The position numbers and the translations under genes are program-made. Shown here one piece after another: positions 37,301 to 48,044 of a stretch of 64,000 nucleotides of DNA; the stretch's first letter is position 1, and each line of letters starts with the position of its first letter. The stretch covers positions 2,170,001 through 2,234,000 of the forward strand of contig MJGA01000002.1 in NCBI GenBank assembly GCA_001910725.1, given 5' to 3'. The notes beneath the pieces were generated by a model that ran no database searches, had not been told where the DNA came from, and saw nothing but the letters and a program-made list of their open reading frames with translations. Origin of the DNA: Phanerodontia chrysosporium (taxonomy: Eukaryota > Basidiomycota > Agaricomycetes > Polyporales > Phanerochaetaceae).

Positions 37301-37599
37301 CTACGCAACGCTTCCTCAAGGAGCTCTTCACCTATTTGCTGGTCAGCACGCAACTCTCGACACCACTACTCACCTCCGACCCGAACGATTTCCCAACGAC
37401 TCGGAACAGAGGGCCTATCGAAGAAGTCTTCATCAAGGCAACTCGGGTACAGGCACTTGCGTACGGCCTTGTGTATTTCCTTGGTGAGGTTTTCCGTCAT
37501 GAAGCGGAGGGGGCCGACGGCCATGGCTTCCTCAAGTGGGCGAACAAGGTTGCTATCGACACACTCAGGACAGGGGTGGATATTGTCGCAGGCTTGTAA
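34317..37599 (+). CDS. SGD1: Nucleolar MIF4G/MA3 protein Sgd1 (NOM1), 9 exons, frame broken
   Basis: Exons: 34317-34383, 34453-35052, 35111-35163, 35211-35732, 35794-35932, 35978-36490, 36552-36801, 36853-37217, 37273-37599. All introns are GT-AG; intron 3 has TGCTAAC before its acceptor. The N-terminus is basic (RKEARKQEREQKKVKKAQYF), then an acidic DE run (35282-35357), then RYVPPHLRN leading into the MIF4G domain (LLNRMSEQNISTILDSVEEL, LLSELFNFGVISHVLMYDLI). The MA3 domain is NTDIRRSIFVVLMSS, EREIVRVILHCC-type, ending in TQRFLKELFTYLLV. The yeast and human homologues act in 40S ribosomal subunit biogenesis in the nucleolus. Three one-base frame breaks are seen, at about 35280, 36690 and 37130 (A5 run). 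Protein homology resumes after each, so sequence error is more likely than a pseudogene. Confidence 0.9.
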
Positions 37600-37653
37600 C
37601 ATTCGACTGGGACTAACTAGCTCCGATACATGCTTTTTTCTTAGTTCATGATG

Positions 37654-38565
37654 CTATGTGTGCGAAGGCTTGTGAAACGCAACAGTCGAGTACACATTCC
37701 CGCTTTGCCCTCCGAATGAAAAGGTAGGCCAAGGCACACGCGAGCTATGGTTTCGGGTTCAGAGAGGCTCAAATGCACTGCGTTGTAGTACGCACTGATA
37801 TTGCAACCCAGTTTCCGCGGCTGCGAACTTCGCCTTGAGCTCGTCCTCTGTGAAGTTGCATGCTGCGAAAGGTCAGCTACAGGTAAATTGCAGTGCTGGC
37901 GAGAGTCCTCACATGTAATCAGGAAGAACCCCCGCGTTTGACTACTTTTCCTATCCGAGACGGGTAGCCGTCTGCAGGCGATCTTCCCTCTGCGTCCTTC
38001 TCGGCGAGCGCGATGGCATCGAACGTGCCCTTGTCCAATACGAGGTCCCACTCAGGTGCCGCCATATCCTCCAGCGGTGCAGGCAAGTCTTGCAGGAAGT
38101 CGCACGTCTCGAACTTGATACGCTCGCATCCTTCGCCTCGGCGCGCGCCGATGGCTCGGGCGAGCTTCACAGCATCCTCGCTGTAGTCGACGCCAAGAAT
38201 GCGATTGCCGTCATAGCCTGCTTCCAGGAGAGCGAAGAGTAATGCGCCGTTGCCCGCGCCCACTTCTAAGATAGTAGGCGAGGGATCCTTTGAAATGTAG
38301 TCTTGCGCCCAATCGACCATCTTCTCTACGCTGTCTTCGCCGAACCTAGTGCGAAATATATTTCGGAGGCAACGTAAATCTAGAGTTTCGTGGGCTTACC
38401 AAATTTCGCCTTCATCGCCAATCTCTTCAAAATTGGTTAGTTCAGTCGCGTAGACATTATCCCAGCTTCCAGGAGCATCGTATCAGAATGCAACTTCAGA
38501 AGAAAGTGAACGCACTGTTGCTTGGTGCCGAGCCTTGAGGGGTTCAGCTCGCTCGTGGAGGACAT
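37654..38565 (-). CDS. EFM4: Protein-lysine methyltransferase Efm4 (eEF1A lysine methylation)
   Basis: Exons: 38565-38516, 38465-38400, 38345-about 37919 (donor near 37913), 37862-37796, 37744-37654. The N-terminus MSSTSELNPSRLGTKQHWDN and ELTNFEEIGDEGEIWFGED is the Efm4 signature. The class I SAM-binding loop is ILEVGAGNGALLFALLEAG, the acidic loop is GVDYSEDAVKLA, and the post-I region is WDLVLDKGTFDAI. The C-terminus PTFSFGGQSGNVYSTVAFHK is also family-typical. It methylates a lysine of elongation factor eEF1A in the cytoplasm. The frame breaks at a C5/G5 run (37929-37933), where one missing base would give RGGFFLIT as expected. It is convergent with SGD1, with about 55 bp between the stops. 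Confidence 0.9.
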
Positions 38566-38795
38566 CGCGAGAGTTCAGGGAAAGATGAGATTGCTTAGTC
38601 AGCAACGGTATGCGCTCTTGCGAGTTGTGTGTGATTGTGGAAAACGCAACAAGAATCCTCGTAGCTGAATGGGGTGGTATGCTGTTATTACAGGATGATA
38701 CAGTAAGGTAGTATGGACAACTATGGCAGCCACTGGAAGGCACATGAGCGTCGAGTCACCGCAAAGAAAGCGAAAGCGTACAGAACAAGACGCAA

Positions 38796-39157
38796 TCATG
38801 ACCGTTTGCTCTCCTTTTCCAACAAGTCCTTCGCCTCGTTGATTTTACTCGCAAGGTAAGGCGAGCCGCCACGATCCGGGTGGTTCGCAAGCATGATTTG
38901 TCGGTGCGCATCCTTCAGCCTTAGCTTTAGTGAAGGACCATCCCTGGCGAAGGACGACGTCAGACATGTGAACGAGATGCAGAGCACAAGACGTACTTCA
39001 GGCCGAGAATCTGAATGGCCTCCTTCCTGTCCATTCTTGCCTTGAATCCACCCTTGACGAATTCCTCCGCTGCGCCTTTCCCTGCTTTCCGAATGAAATG
39101 CCGGCCAGCAAGGGCAGCTGCGATAGCTCCGACACCGAGAATGACTGGAGTAGCCAT
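38796..39157 (-). CDS. PAM18: Mitochondrial import motor subunit Pam18/Tim14 (J protein)
   Basis: Exons 39157-38997 and 38943-38796, joined ILGLK|DGPSLK. The N-terminus has one membrane helix ([20 protein letters not shown]) followed by a basic segment. The C-terminus is a degenerate J domain with [30 protein letters not shown] (HPD present) and [17 protein letters not shown]. It stimulates mitochondrial Hsp70 at the TIM23 channel on the matrix side. Size (about 103 residues) is normal for the family. The frame is intact. Confidence 0.93.
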
Positions 39158-39900
39158 GACAGATAGTGATGTGAGGCAGTAGGAGGTGCGGGTTGAAAGA
39201 TTGACGTGAAAGGGAAGTGAGAGAAAGACCGGGAGTTCGTTCAGGTCAAAGTTGCGGCGCCGCTCCGGGAAAGCCAGACGCGGGCGTTTACATCGTACGT
39301 ACGCTGGGCGGGCTACACCGAGTTACTCTCGACCACAACGTACAGCATGTAATGATTAGAAAGGGAAAGGATGTAGGCGGACGGTGTAGCTTGTACTGGG
39401 CGATGACAGTACGCATCCACATATTCCTCCTTTCCGACTTCCAGTAATCGCGGAGTTGTAGCCAGGTACTCTGTTCGTCTCTAGTGGATTCCCCTCTCCT
39501 GCGCTATCCCCTCCTGTATGCCGTGTCTAGGCAATAAACCAGATCTCCTACATACGCGCCATCTGGAAGAGTGAACGTCAGGCTCAGAGCGCTGCCCCAT
39601 GAACCCCTGCGCGTATCCGGGACCGAGCACATGAATCCGAAGGACTAGACGATCTACTACGGACAATGAGATAGAGCCCCCACTCATTGCACCCTTCCTT
39701 CCCGCCTTAGTGCGGAGCTATCTTGTGAATACAGCCAGGCTACAGCTACAATGATATCTGGAGCAAGAGAGCGGCACGGCAGAGATAAAGTCTTACCGCG
39801 CGACTATCTCCCTCGCTGCGTTGAATCCATCGATGGCTCGCACGTCTCTGCAGTAGACCGCCACTGTGCTTCTGCATCCTCACCCAGTCCGTCGTTGGCC
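39158..39900. other. Divergent intergenic region, PAM18 / helicase
   Basis: 743 bp shared upstream region of two divergent genes. The helicase frame is open further upstream (from 39751) and an upstream start cannot be excluded. Nothing else is recognised. Confidence 0.5.
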
Positions 39901-42690
39901 ATGGCTCCCTCAAGCTCGCCCCCTCCTGTTCGCGCCTTTGAACAGAACCTACTTAATGCTCCTACTCCCCGGATCACTGTCGAGACAATCTGGGAGACGG
40001 ATGTTACCGCCGCCAAGCTCAATACCTATCTAAACTATGCTCAGCGCAAGCCACGCCCCATCGGTCTCGCTGGTGCTTACACAGCGGCCAGAAGACTGAC
40101 CGTCTTAGCTGTCGCCGTTGGTTCCAACGTCCTTCTCATACGCTTGCGTAACTCAGGCAAGGCCTCGCGCGACATCGAGGCGTCGAGGAAGCTGCTCATG
40201 GATGAGCTCCTATGCCGCCCCGACAATTTTCTTCACGCGTTCGACATGCACATCCTCGCTTTGGCCCTGTACAGCGAAGCGCACCTTCTCGTTTCGAACG
40301 CAATCGACATACAAAGTGCTTGCTCCTGCAAGGACTCCGACAATCGCGTAGTGGCGAACGCCGTCGCGTTTGCGGTCGCATCAACCAGATATCCCGCGAT
40401 CCACCGCGCAAACATCGATGCCACATTTGCCAACGAGATGTGGGATGAGCGGAAACCGCCCTCTGCGCTTGCATTCAGAGCCTGGCTTGCTGCATATCTC
40501 CCACTTGTCGGAGACATGGAACAGCGGTTTGGGGAGGTTGCCAAAATCAACACAAGTGACATCGCTGAAGATGTATGTCTTTTGCATTGTAACTGAAGTG
40601 ACTCCTGACTGACGTTTTACATGTTCAACCAGCGACTGCGAATCCTTGCCATGTTCATGAGATCAGACCAGCAGCTGAACGCCGCTAAGCCAGGATTTAT
40701 GAAGCACGAGTTCCGACCAATTGTTGCTAATGACAACAAGTTCAAACTTGAGTCAGAGCGCTTCCATACCCGTGTACAAGATCGCAATGTGGGTGCTTTT
40801 TTAACACTAATAGCTCTTTACTCATATGCTATGTGCATATAGTCTCGCGTACAGATGTCAGTCACAGATCAATTTGGGGCACAGTTCACTGTCTCTGGAA
40901 CCCCTGGAGAGGTTCAGGGCCGTGTTGCAACCATCAAGTCCAAGGGTGTTACAGCAAATAAGGTTGTTGGCTCCATACAGTCTGTTGGGCCTACAGGCAA
41001 GACTAGGGCCGAGCAGGAGAAGGATGCCATCATTCTTGCTGAGCTCCAGGGCACATCTAGATTGTTTGAGAGCCCATTTCTCCAAACAATTTACCCTGAT
41101 GGCCAGGACATTGCATGGCCTGAGTCTTTGCAGACTTTGGCTGATCCTATGCCCATTGCTTTTGACCAGAAGCCTTTGAATTCATCTCAGGAGCAGGCTG
41201 TCATGGCAATGCTCACTCTCAACAATGATTCCCGTATCACAATTATTCAAGGACCACCAGGAACAGGAAAAACCACTGTATGTTGAATTTACATTTTTGT
41301 TACATTTACTTATGCAGCTGGTAAGGTTATCACAGCCTATGTACATTCAGCTTGCGCAGCTGGCCAAAGTGGTATATGGCTTGTTGCTCAGTCCAATGTG
41401 GCTGTAAAGAACATAGCAGAAAAACTTGTTGCCACAGGCTTTGAGCCTTGGAAGCTATTAGTCTCAAAAGACTTCCACTTTGACTGGTATGCTTCCTTGA
41501 GTCTCTTCAGCACCCACCCATGATCTCAATGTTTATTTCTATGCAGGCATGAGCACCTGTACCATGCTGTAGCTCCCCATGTTGTCACCTCAAAGGGTGA
41601 TGACTTCAAGACTGCTGCCAAAGAGCTTGATGGCTACAAAGTTGTTCTCTGCACATTGAGCATGCTCTCACATCCTAGGATCTACATGTTCACTGCCAAA
41701 GTCCCTGTTAGGACTTTGGTTGTGGACGAAGCCAGTCAGATATCAATATCTGACTACATTCCTCCTTTGAAGTCCTTTCCATCTCTTCACAAGCTATGCT
41801 TTATTGGAGATGATAAGCAATGTGAGTAAATAGTTTTTGTTGATATTTATATAGAGCTGAAATGCACAATAAATATTAGTGCCTCCATATGGCCAAGAAG
41901 ACATTGAAGAAATTCAGAGCATCTTTGAAATTTCTCACCTTCGCTCAAAGGCCTTATTTCTTGACACACAATGTATGTATCCACCAATATTCTATTACTA
42001 ATATTGCTTACCTTAATTCAATTGAGATCGCATGCCTGTCACTATTGGCAAATTCATCTCTGAGGCTGTCTATGATGGCAAACTTCTATCTTGCCACAAA
42101 ATCACATATCCTGCCTGCTTCTTCATTGATATTGCAGGTGGTGTTGAGAAGCGCAACATGACCAGTTGGGAGGTATGTAGAATGATTGTTTTCAACTCTT
42201 AAAAAATGCTTATACCTTGTTTAGAACATTGCAGAACGTAAAACAATTTGCAAGATTGCTGCCAAACTTCAGGAAGAGGAAGAAGACTTTCGCATTATCA
42301 CACCATATGATGCCCAACGAAGTGCCCTTGAACAAGACCTGAAAGCAGCTGGATTGTCATGGCATAACAAATGCTTCAATGTGGACTCCTTCCAAGGCAT
42401 GTATATTTCCGATGTTTTGATTTATATTCCAATTGAGTTTTTTTGTTCTAGGAAATGAAGATGACAATATTATCATCTCTGTTGTCAGGTCAAAGGAGCT
42501 GGGATTTCTCAAGGACCTCAGGCGTACCAATGTCATGCTTAGTCGTTGCAAGAAGGCCATGTTCATTTGCTCCAGCTGGGACTTTCTGGTGGGTGGTAAA
42601 GGTGCTCAATCCCTAGTTGGCAAACTAGCAGCTTCATGTGGTGATGAAGCATGGCTGAGCATGGAGGATATTGAAGAAGGCAACTTCTAG
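39901..42690 (+). CDS. Superfamily 1 (Upf1-like) DNA/RNA helicase
   Basis: Exons: 39901-40572, 40633-40798, 40843-41277, 41326-41486, 41547-41821, 41880-41972, 42027-42172, 42225-42396, 42452-42690. The start MAPSSSPPPVRAFEQN is chosen over the upstream in-frame 39751. Motifs: Walker A GPPGTGKTT (about 41251), Walker B VVDEASQ, GDDKQLPPY, YRMPVTIGKF, FNVDSFQGNEDD, and VMLSRCKKAMFI. This AAA_11/AAA_12 layout is that of SF1B helicases; the N-terminal 300 residues are not recognised. The biological role is not clear, as several fungal families share it. The last intron (42397-42451) is GC-AG. From about 40730 to the end, CpG is nearly absent, unlike exon 1 and the neighbouring genes. No frame break is seen. 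Confidence 0.85.
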
Positions 42691-42809
42691 CTGATTCGAT
42701 GGTGTATTATTGCTGTATAATACTCGATTATGGCTTCAACAGTCAGTCATGTATATAATCCATTCAACTGGATGCATTCTTGAACACACTGCAATTCAAC
42801 AAGATCTGT

Positions 42810-45236
42810 CTATAGCTGAGCCTGTGTTGTAGTGATGCATAATGCCTGCATGTCCAACAAAGCAGTTTGTATGGCATCCTTGAAGAGAGTTGTTGAGGTC
42901 TCAGGGCAAGATTTCTTAGACTCAATGCCAAATTTGAGCAGCTCTGGCCCCGCCATGTCTGCAACAGAGTCAGCACACATAAACACAGCATACAAGAACC
43001 ACACTTACAATTCACTCCGTACCCATCGAGCTCTGTGGTGCCAAAACCAGTGCCACGGAACTGGTCACCGGCACTCAGGCCGCTGGTACTGAGTTTCCAG
43101 GTCTGGCTGCGCACGAAGAGCTCGTCCTCAAAGAGATCGTGCCGCTCGCCCTCTCGCATCATGCAGCGCAAGCCGAGGAGATGGCGGTCGATCCCGCGCC
43201 CAGTCATCGCGGCGCGCGTGAGGCTGCTGTGCGTCTTGATGGCGGTCCGCAGGAGCGTAGCACGAGTCTGAGGCTAACGGTATCCGGAGTTAGTAGGTGC
43301 GCGTGAGGCACTGGTGCGAGACTTACTGATGCGGATGGGTCCTCCATCGCCAGCACCCAGGTTCGGCTGTCGGCACTGAGCGTGCGTATTGTCTCTGTTC
43401 GGCCGTGCTGGAACAGCCTAGTTAAAGCCGTCTCGTACGTAGCCGTGAAGAACCGACGGGTCCGGTACCAGGCGAGCTGCAGCGCCATCTGGATGTATGC
43501 GTCCGGCGAGAGTCGCGCTAACCACCATCGTCAGCTCAGCGGCCTCGTCGTACACGCTTGAGCACATACCCTGTTTTTGGATCCATTCCGCACCGTACGA
43601 GTCGAACCAGATGAAGCTGTAGTCCGAGTCTTCGACGATTTTATGCGCACGCTCCTCCGCTTCGACGCATTCGCGCCGGATGCGATCGTCCACGACGAAG
43701 TCGAGCCGCCTCCAACTGCGCGCCGCAGGCTCGTCATGCGCGACAGACTGCGGCGGCGGACCGCCAAAGATGTCGTCATGCACGTCCTGGACGACGCCGT
43801 AGTCGCAGACAATGCTGGGCACGAGGGCGTCCACGGGCGAGTGCTCGCCCATCGCGCCCGCGCGCGTGTTCGACTCGACGATGAGAGTCAGCGGCTTGTC
43901 CCACCAGCGGTTCCGGGCCGGGTGTGCGCCGTGCGCGGAGCGGATGTTGTGCAGGTGCGCTTCTACCTCTTCTGGGGAGTCGGGCGGTGGGAGCGGCGCA
44001 CCCTGGGGCCGCGGTGTGAGGGTGTAGGTGTAATGGTCTAGGGCGAGGGCGAGGATGGAATGATTAATTGCGGTGCATACATCCTGATTTTGAGGAGACA
44101 AGGAGAGGAGATGTGCGTAGTTCTGCGCGTATCGTGGCGTGTTAGTTTGAGTCACAACTGAAGTGGAGGTCGGTGTACCTCTGTCCACCGGTCGCGATGG
44201 TCCGCAGTAAGAACCGATATCGGCACAGCAACCTCCCCTCGAGCCAACCTCTCCGAGGCATCCTCGACGACCTCTCTCAGCATACGCTCAAGCTCTGAGG
44301 GCGAAAGGAGATTCTGGTGGTCGTCTACCACATCCAGGAGGTAGTACCAGTCGTGTACGGTCACCAGCAACGTGCGTGCTGACGGCTGTGATGATGGAGG
44401 AACCGCCGAGAACTCGTCGCACACTGGCCGAGGGATGCGGCAAGTGTTGAATATCTTGTCTACAGAAGTACGGAACCATATGCCTAGAGAGAGTCAGTCT
44501 AGGCTCGCGTGAAGGAGAAGATAAATAGCACACCTGTCTTTGTCGAGTCGGGATATAGTTCTTGTCTATACGACACGGTCAGCGAGAAATCATTGTTCAT
44601 ACATCGTCGTATACACACACCTCTGAAGCTTCGTCTTAAACTCTAAGACACGCCAGGCGTACCATGCAGCTCTCCGGATCTGCCACCGGTTGATGCCTGT
44701 ATGCCCAATGTCTTCTCCAACATCGTTCCACGAATGACCTCCTCGGGCACGCCCCGGTCGTATCGCAGAGCGAGCCACCAATTGGAGTGCACGAGTAACG
44801 GCGAACGCCATTCATGGTAGGCTTTCTTCAGCCAGATGTTGTCGTCAAGCCAGTTCCTCGGCGACGCCTTATCAAGCGCTTCTGCAAGTCAGAATGCAAC
44901 TGTTAGGCATCTGTAGGCGTACAGACCTTTCAGGCGTTCTTGGAGCACGCTTCCGAGTCCGTGCTCAAAGTCTGCGGCCAAGTGCTTCCGCAAAGCAATG
45001 GCATCCTCAAAGCTGGATGTGCCCTTGGCCTCGTCCTCGAGGATGAAAGGCTCGAGAGACGTCAGGTAGGATTGGAGGGTCCGGTGAAGATCAGGGACCG
45101 GTAGACGCGGTAGTCGCGCTTTCGGGGCGGTGGTCGTCGTCGTGCGCGTGCCGGACGGAGCACGAAGAGAGGAGGAGGACATTAGGTGATTGTAAGAACG
45201 AAAGGCCGAGAAAGTGGGTGTCCGGAGACGTAGCAT
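42810..45236 (-). CDS. Carnitine O-acyltransferase, copy 1
   Basis: The first ATG (45236) adds an Arg/Ser-rich N-terminus without acidic residues (MLRLRTPTFSAFRSYNHL), which would suit mitochondrial import; a second ATG at 45182 would give a protein without it. Family motifs in order: LPRLPVPDLHRTLQSYLTSL; NWLDDNIWLKKAYHEWRSPL, VHSNWW; NTRAGAMGEHSPVDALV with the catalytic His; WRRLDFVVDD; YIQMALQLAWYR; GRGIDRHLLGLR; FRGTGFG; YGVN/YMAGPELLKFGIESKK. It transfers acyl groups between CoA and carnitine to move acetyl units between peroxisome, cytosol and mitochondrion. The C-terminus AQL is at best a weak peroxisomal signal. One base appears missing at about 44727 (a TTCC run). The final exon lies in a CpG-depleted patch. 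It is divergent to copy 2, about 7.6 kb away. Confidence 0.88.
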
Positions 45237-46363
45237 AACAGTGGTGGTTTATAGAGACATGCTCGGGGGAGATGAGCACATCGGGTGTCCGAGGCAAGAA
45301 GTGCGCTCCCATAACCTCCGCGGCCAGCGCTCCCGCCTTCCGCTTCCAAAAAGTCGTCCGTGGCCTGGCAAGCACACGCACACTCCGTGCAACCTGCATG
45401 TTCTCTCATCGGCCAATAGCCCCCGCACGCTAACATGGAAGCCTATGGTCCTTGGCACGGTGACTCTCCTCGTATCGTTTCCTGGTTCCTAATCCCGGGG
45501 TCACATTGCCGACTCGAATGCGATACGCAGAGCTATCGCGCCGGCCAAATCGAATCGTGGGCCCCCGCTGGATATTCCCGGATTCTAGTAGTACTGACAA
45601 TCTTGCAGTCATTCATGTGCTACGTGGTTTGCAGGCACAACCTCGGGGACCTCTGACGTTTCCTGCCATCCTCACCCTATGTCCGCCTGACGGAACACGG
45701 GGTCGTTCGCACAACCCTGGAGCACTTCGGATAGGCCGAAGACTCCTGTATGCATTGCACGACATGTGAACCTGCCGAGGATGCCTCTGGGGTTGTTGTT
45801 TGCATGTTCGGTCTGGAGGCCATCGCTCGCGGATACGAATACGCGATTGTCAAGGTATGCGGACAACCACTATCGTTGACACGGAATTGACACATATGAC
45901 CAGACGTCCTCAGTGGCCACTTTCACACTCTGTGCAATACGAGCTTTGCAACCCTGCGATGACAATGTCCATTCTGCGTGTTGGAATCGAAAGGCGATGG
46001 CTGCCTTTTCCGACGCCACCTGAGCGCATCAGGATGACGAGTCGGAGGGTGGCGCAACGGAAGCGACTTGCGGGCATGCACTACATAGTCGCGTCGACAG
46101 CAGCCTTGTGCCAGCCTAGGGCGTTTCTTCACGCCGCTCGCTCAGCCAAAAATCCTGCGGCCGGACGACTGTGCGCCTACGCGGGGGTGGCGCTCTCGGC
46201 GTAGGTGGGTGCCAGTGTGTTTCGTCATGGAGACGACTGTGCTGGTCGTCACTGCTCACGTCATGAGCCAAAGCTCGCTGCTGCCACTCTTACACATAAG
46301 AGCCAGGACAGCGAGCCTGTCCCAGCACCGCCCACCCTCATCCTGGTCCTAAGGCGCGGCATC
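45237..46363. other. Intergenic region between acyltransferase copy 1 and Rds1-like gene
   Basis: 1.1 kb of shared upstream sequence of two divergent genes. Several short frames exist, but none has homology that I recognise or a credible exon structure. Confidence 0.5.
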
Positions 46364-47807
46364 ATGTCGCCTCTTCTCTCCGCCCTCCTCGCCCTTTTGG
46401 CGGCTCAAAACGTCTTTGCAGCCCCGCAGGCAGCTACTTCCGTCACGACCACCACGGCCTCGAGCGTCACGTCCGTCACGTCCATCACTACCTCCAGCCC
46501 TAGTTCGACCACCACCTCCACCGTGACCTCAAGCGCCGTCTCTACCGCAAGTGTCGTGTCAACCGTCTCCAGCGCGCCTGCATCGTCTTCTACCCTTTCT
46601 TCATCGTCCTCTTCTCTCTCAGCTTCATCGTCGTCCTCTACTCCCGCTCCACCTCCTACTCCTGCAGGCGGTCTCGGTATTTCTCCCACAGATGTTCCTG
46701 TATACAGTCCGATGAGCGACTGGGACTTCCAGTCCCTTGTGAGTGTTACTAAAGACATACTTCGTGCTATTTTCTGACTCGGCTTCAGAACCTTGCTCTT
46801 ATGCAAGAGTATCTCGAGTTGGATCTCTTCCATAACGGTCTCGCCCGATTCTCGCCCCAAGAATTTGAGGCCGCTGGTATCAACTCTGAGCAGCAATTCC
46901 TCATCCAATACATGGCAGACCAGGAAGTCGGCCACGCGGAGATGATCACCAATATTCTCGGTCCGGACAACGCATCCAAACCTTGCACGTATGCGTATCC
47001 CTACAACAACGTTCGCGATTTCATCGACTTCTCGAACAAGATCACCAGGATTGGCGAGAGTGGCGTCCTCGGTTTTCTCGCGCACTTGAACTCCAGGGCA
47101 GCTGCAAACCTCCTTTCGGAAGCTATCACGGTGGAGTCTAGGCAGGAGATGGTCTTGAGACAAATGGAGGGCCTTTTCCCCATGCCGGTGCGTAACCGCA
47201 GCGCCAACTGAGCACTTCTTCTAGCATGTTAACCAGTCATTACGCATCCATGCAGTGACGCAGATGGCGCCTTGGATTCTGTCCTGCCCGGCACAGAACC
47301 CGAGGATCGAGTGGCAGATCTTCCCCGGTCTCAACATCACCAATGCACCGAACGCATCTGCGATCACGAATGAGACACTCTCCGCCGTTTCCCACAACCG
47401 CACCACGCCCCTGTCGTCTCCTGGACAGCTTCTCCATCTGCAGTGGGAGGCTGCAGGCAAGTCGGTCGGTCCCAACATGAGCTACACCACCGCTTCGTCT
47501 GCAGGAGCGCCTAGGGTAAGCATTTTTCTCTGGATGGAGAGAGCAAGAGCTGAATGTTCACTTGTACTAGTTTTCTGCCTGGATTTCCCAGCTTAACGTG
47601 ACGTACACGCCTCTCATCAACGTCACGGGCTTCACTGCTTTCACGCAGCAGCCAGGTGGTGAGATCTATGGCCCCGGCACTGCTGGAACCGTGAACGGCA
47701 CCATGTTCGTCCTCATCACTGACGACGACCCCTTCATCACGTCATTCAACGGCACGCTTCTCAACCAGCATGTCGTCGCTGGTCCTGCTGCCTACATCGC
47801 AGGCTGA
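46364..47807 (+). CDS. Secreted ferritin-like (Rds1-type) protein
   Basis: The start MSPLLSALLALLAAQNVFAA is a signal peptide. A long Ser/Thr-rich, probably O-glycosylated region (residues about 22-105) and PAPPPTPAGGLG follow. The ferritin-like helical domain is LALMQEYLELDLFHNGLARF, QYMADQEVGHAEMITNILG and ESRQEMVLRQMEGLFPMP. The C-terminal part has beta-type segments with several NxS/T sites and ends QHVVAGPAAYIAG. Four exons; introns begin near 46740 (GTGAGT), near 47188 (GTGCGT) and near 47516 (GTAAGC). It resembles stress-induced fungal Rds1 proteins; the biochemical activity is unknown. Frame intact. Confidence 0.85.
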
Positions 47808-48044
47808 GCATTCATAGCGCCACATGCTATGCGGACGATCCCGCAATGCTTCCACAAAACGAGTACAAGTTCCAGAGCATCCCCCATATATAGATGTAGT
47901 ATAGTCCCTTCTTGTACATAATGCCACATTACCACGATTTCCGTTAATGAGACGTCGTGCTCTCCTTTCGAGTGGCCAGCAAATATGCAGAAGATATATG
48001 TACGACAGGCGAAACTGCAAAAAAGTGAAGGTATAACAAGCAAT

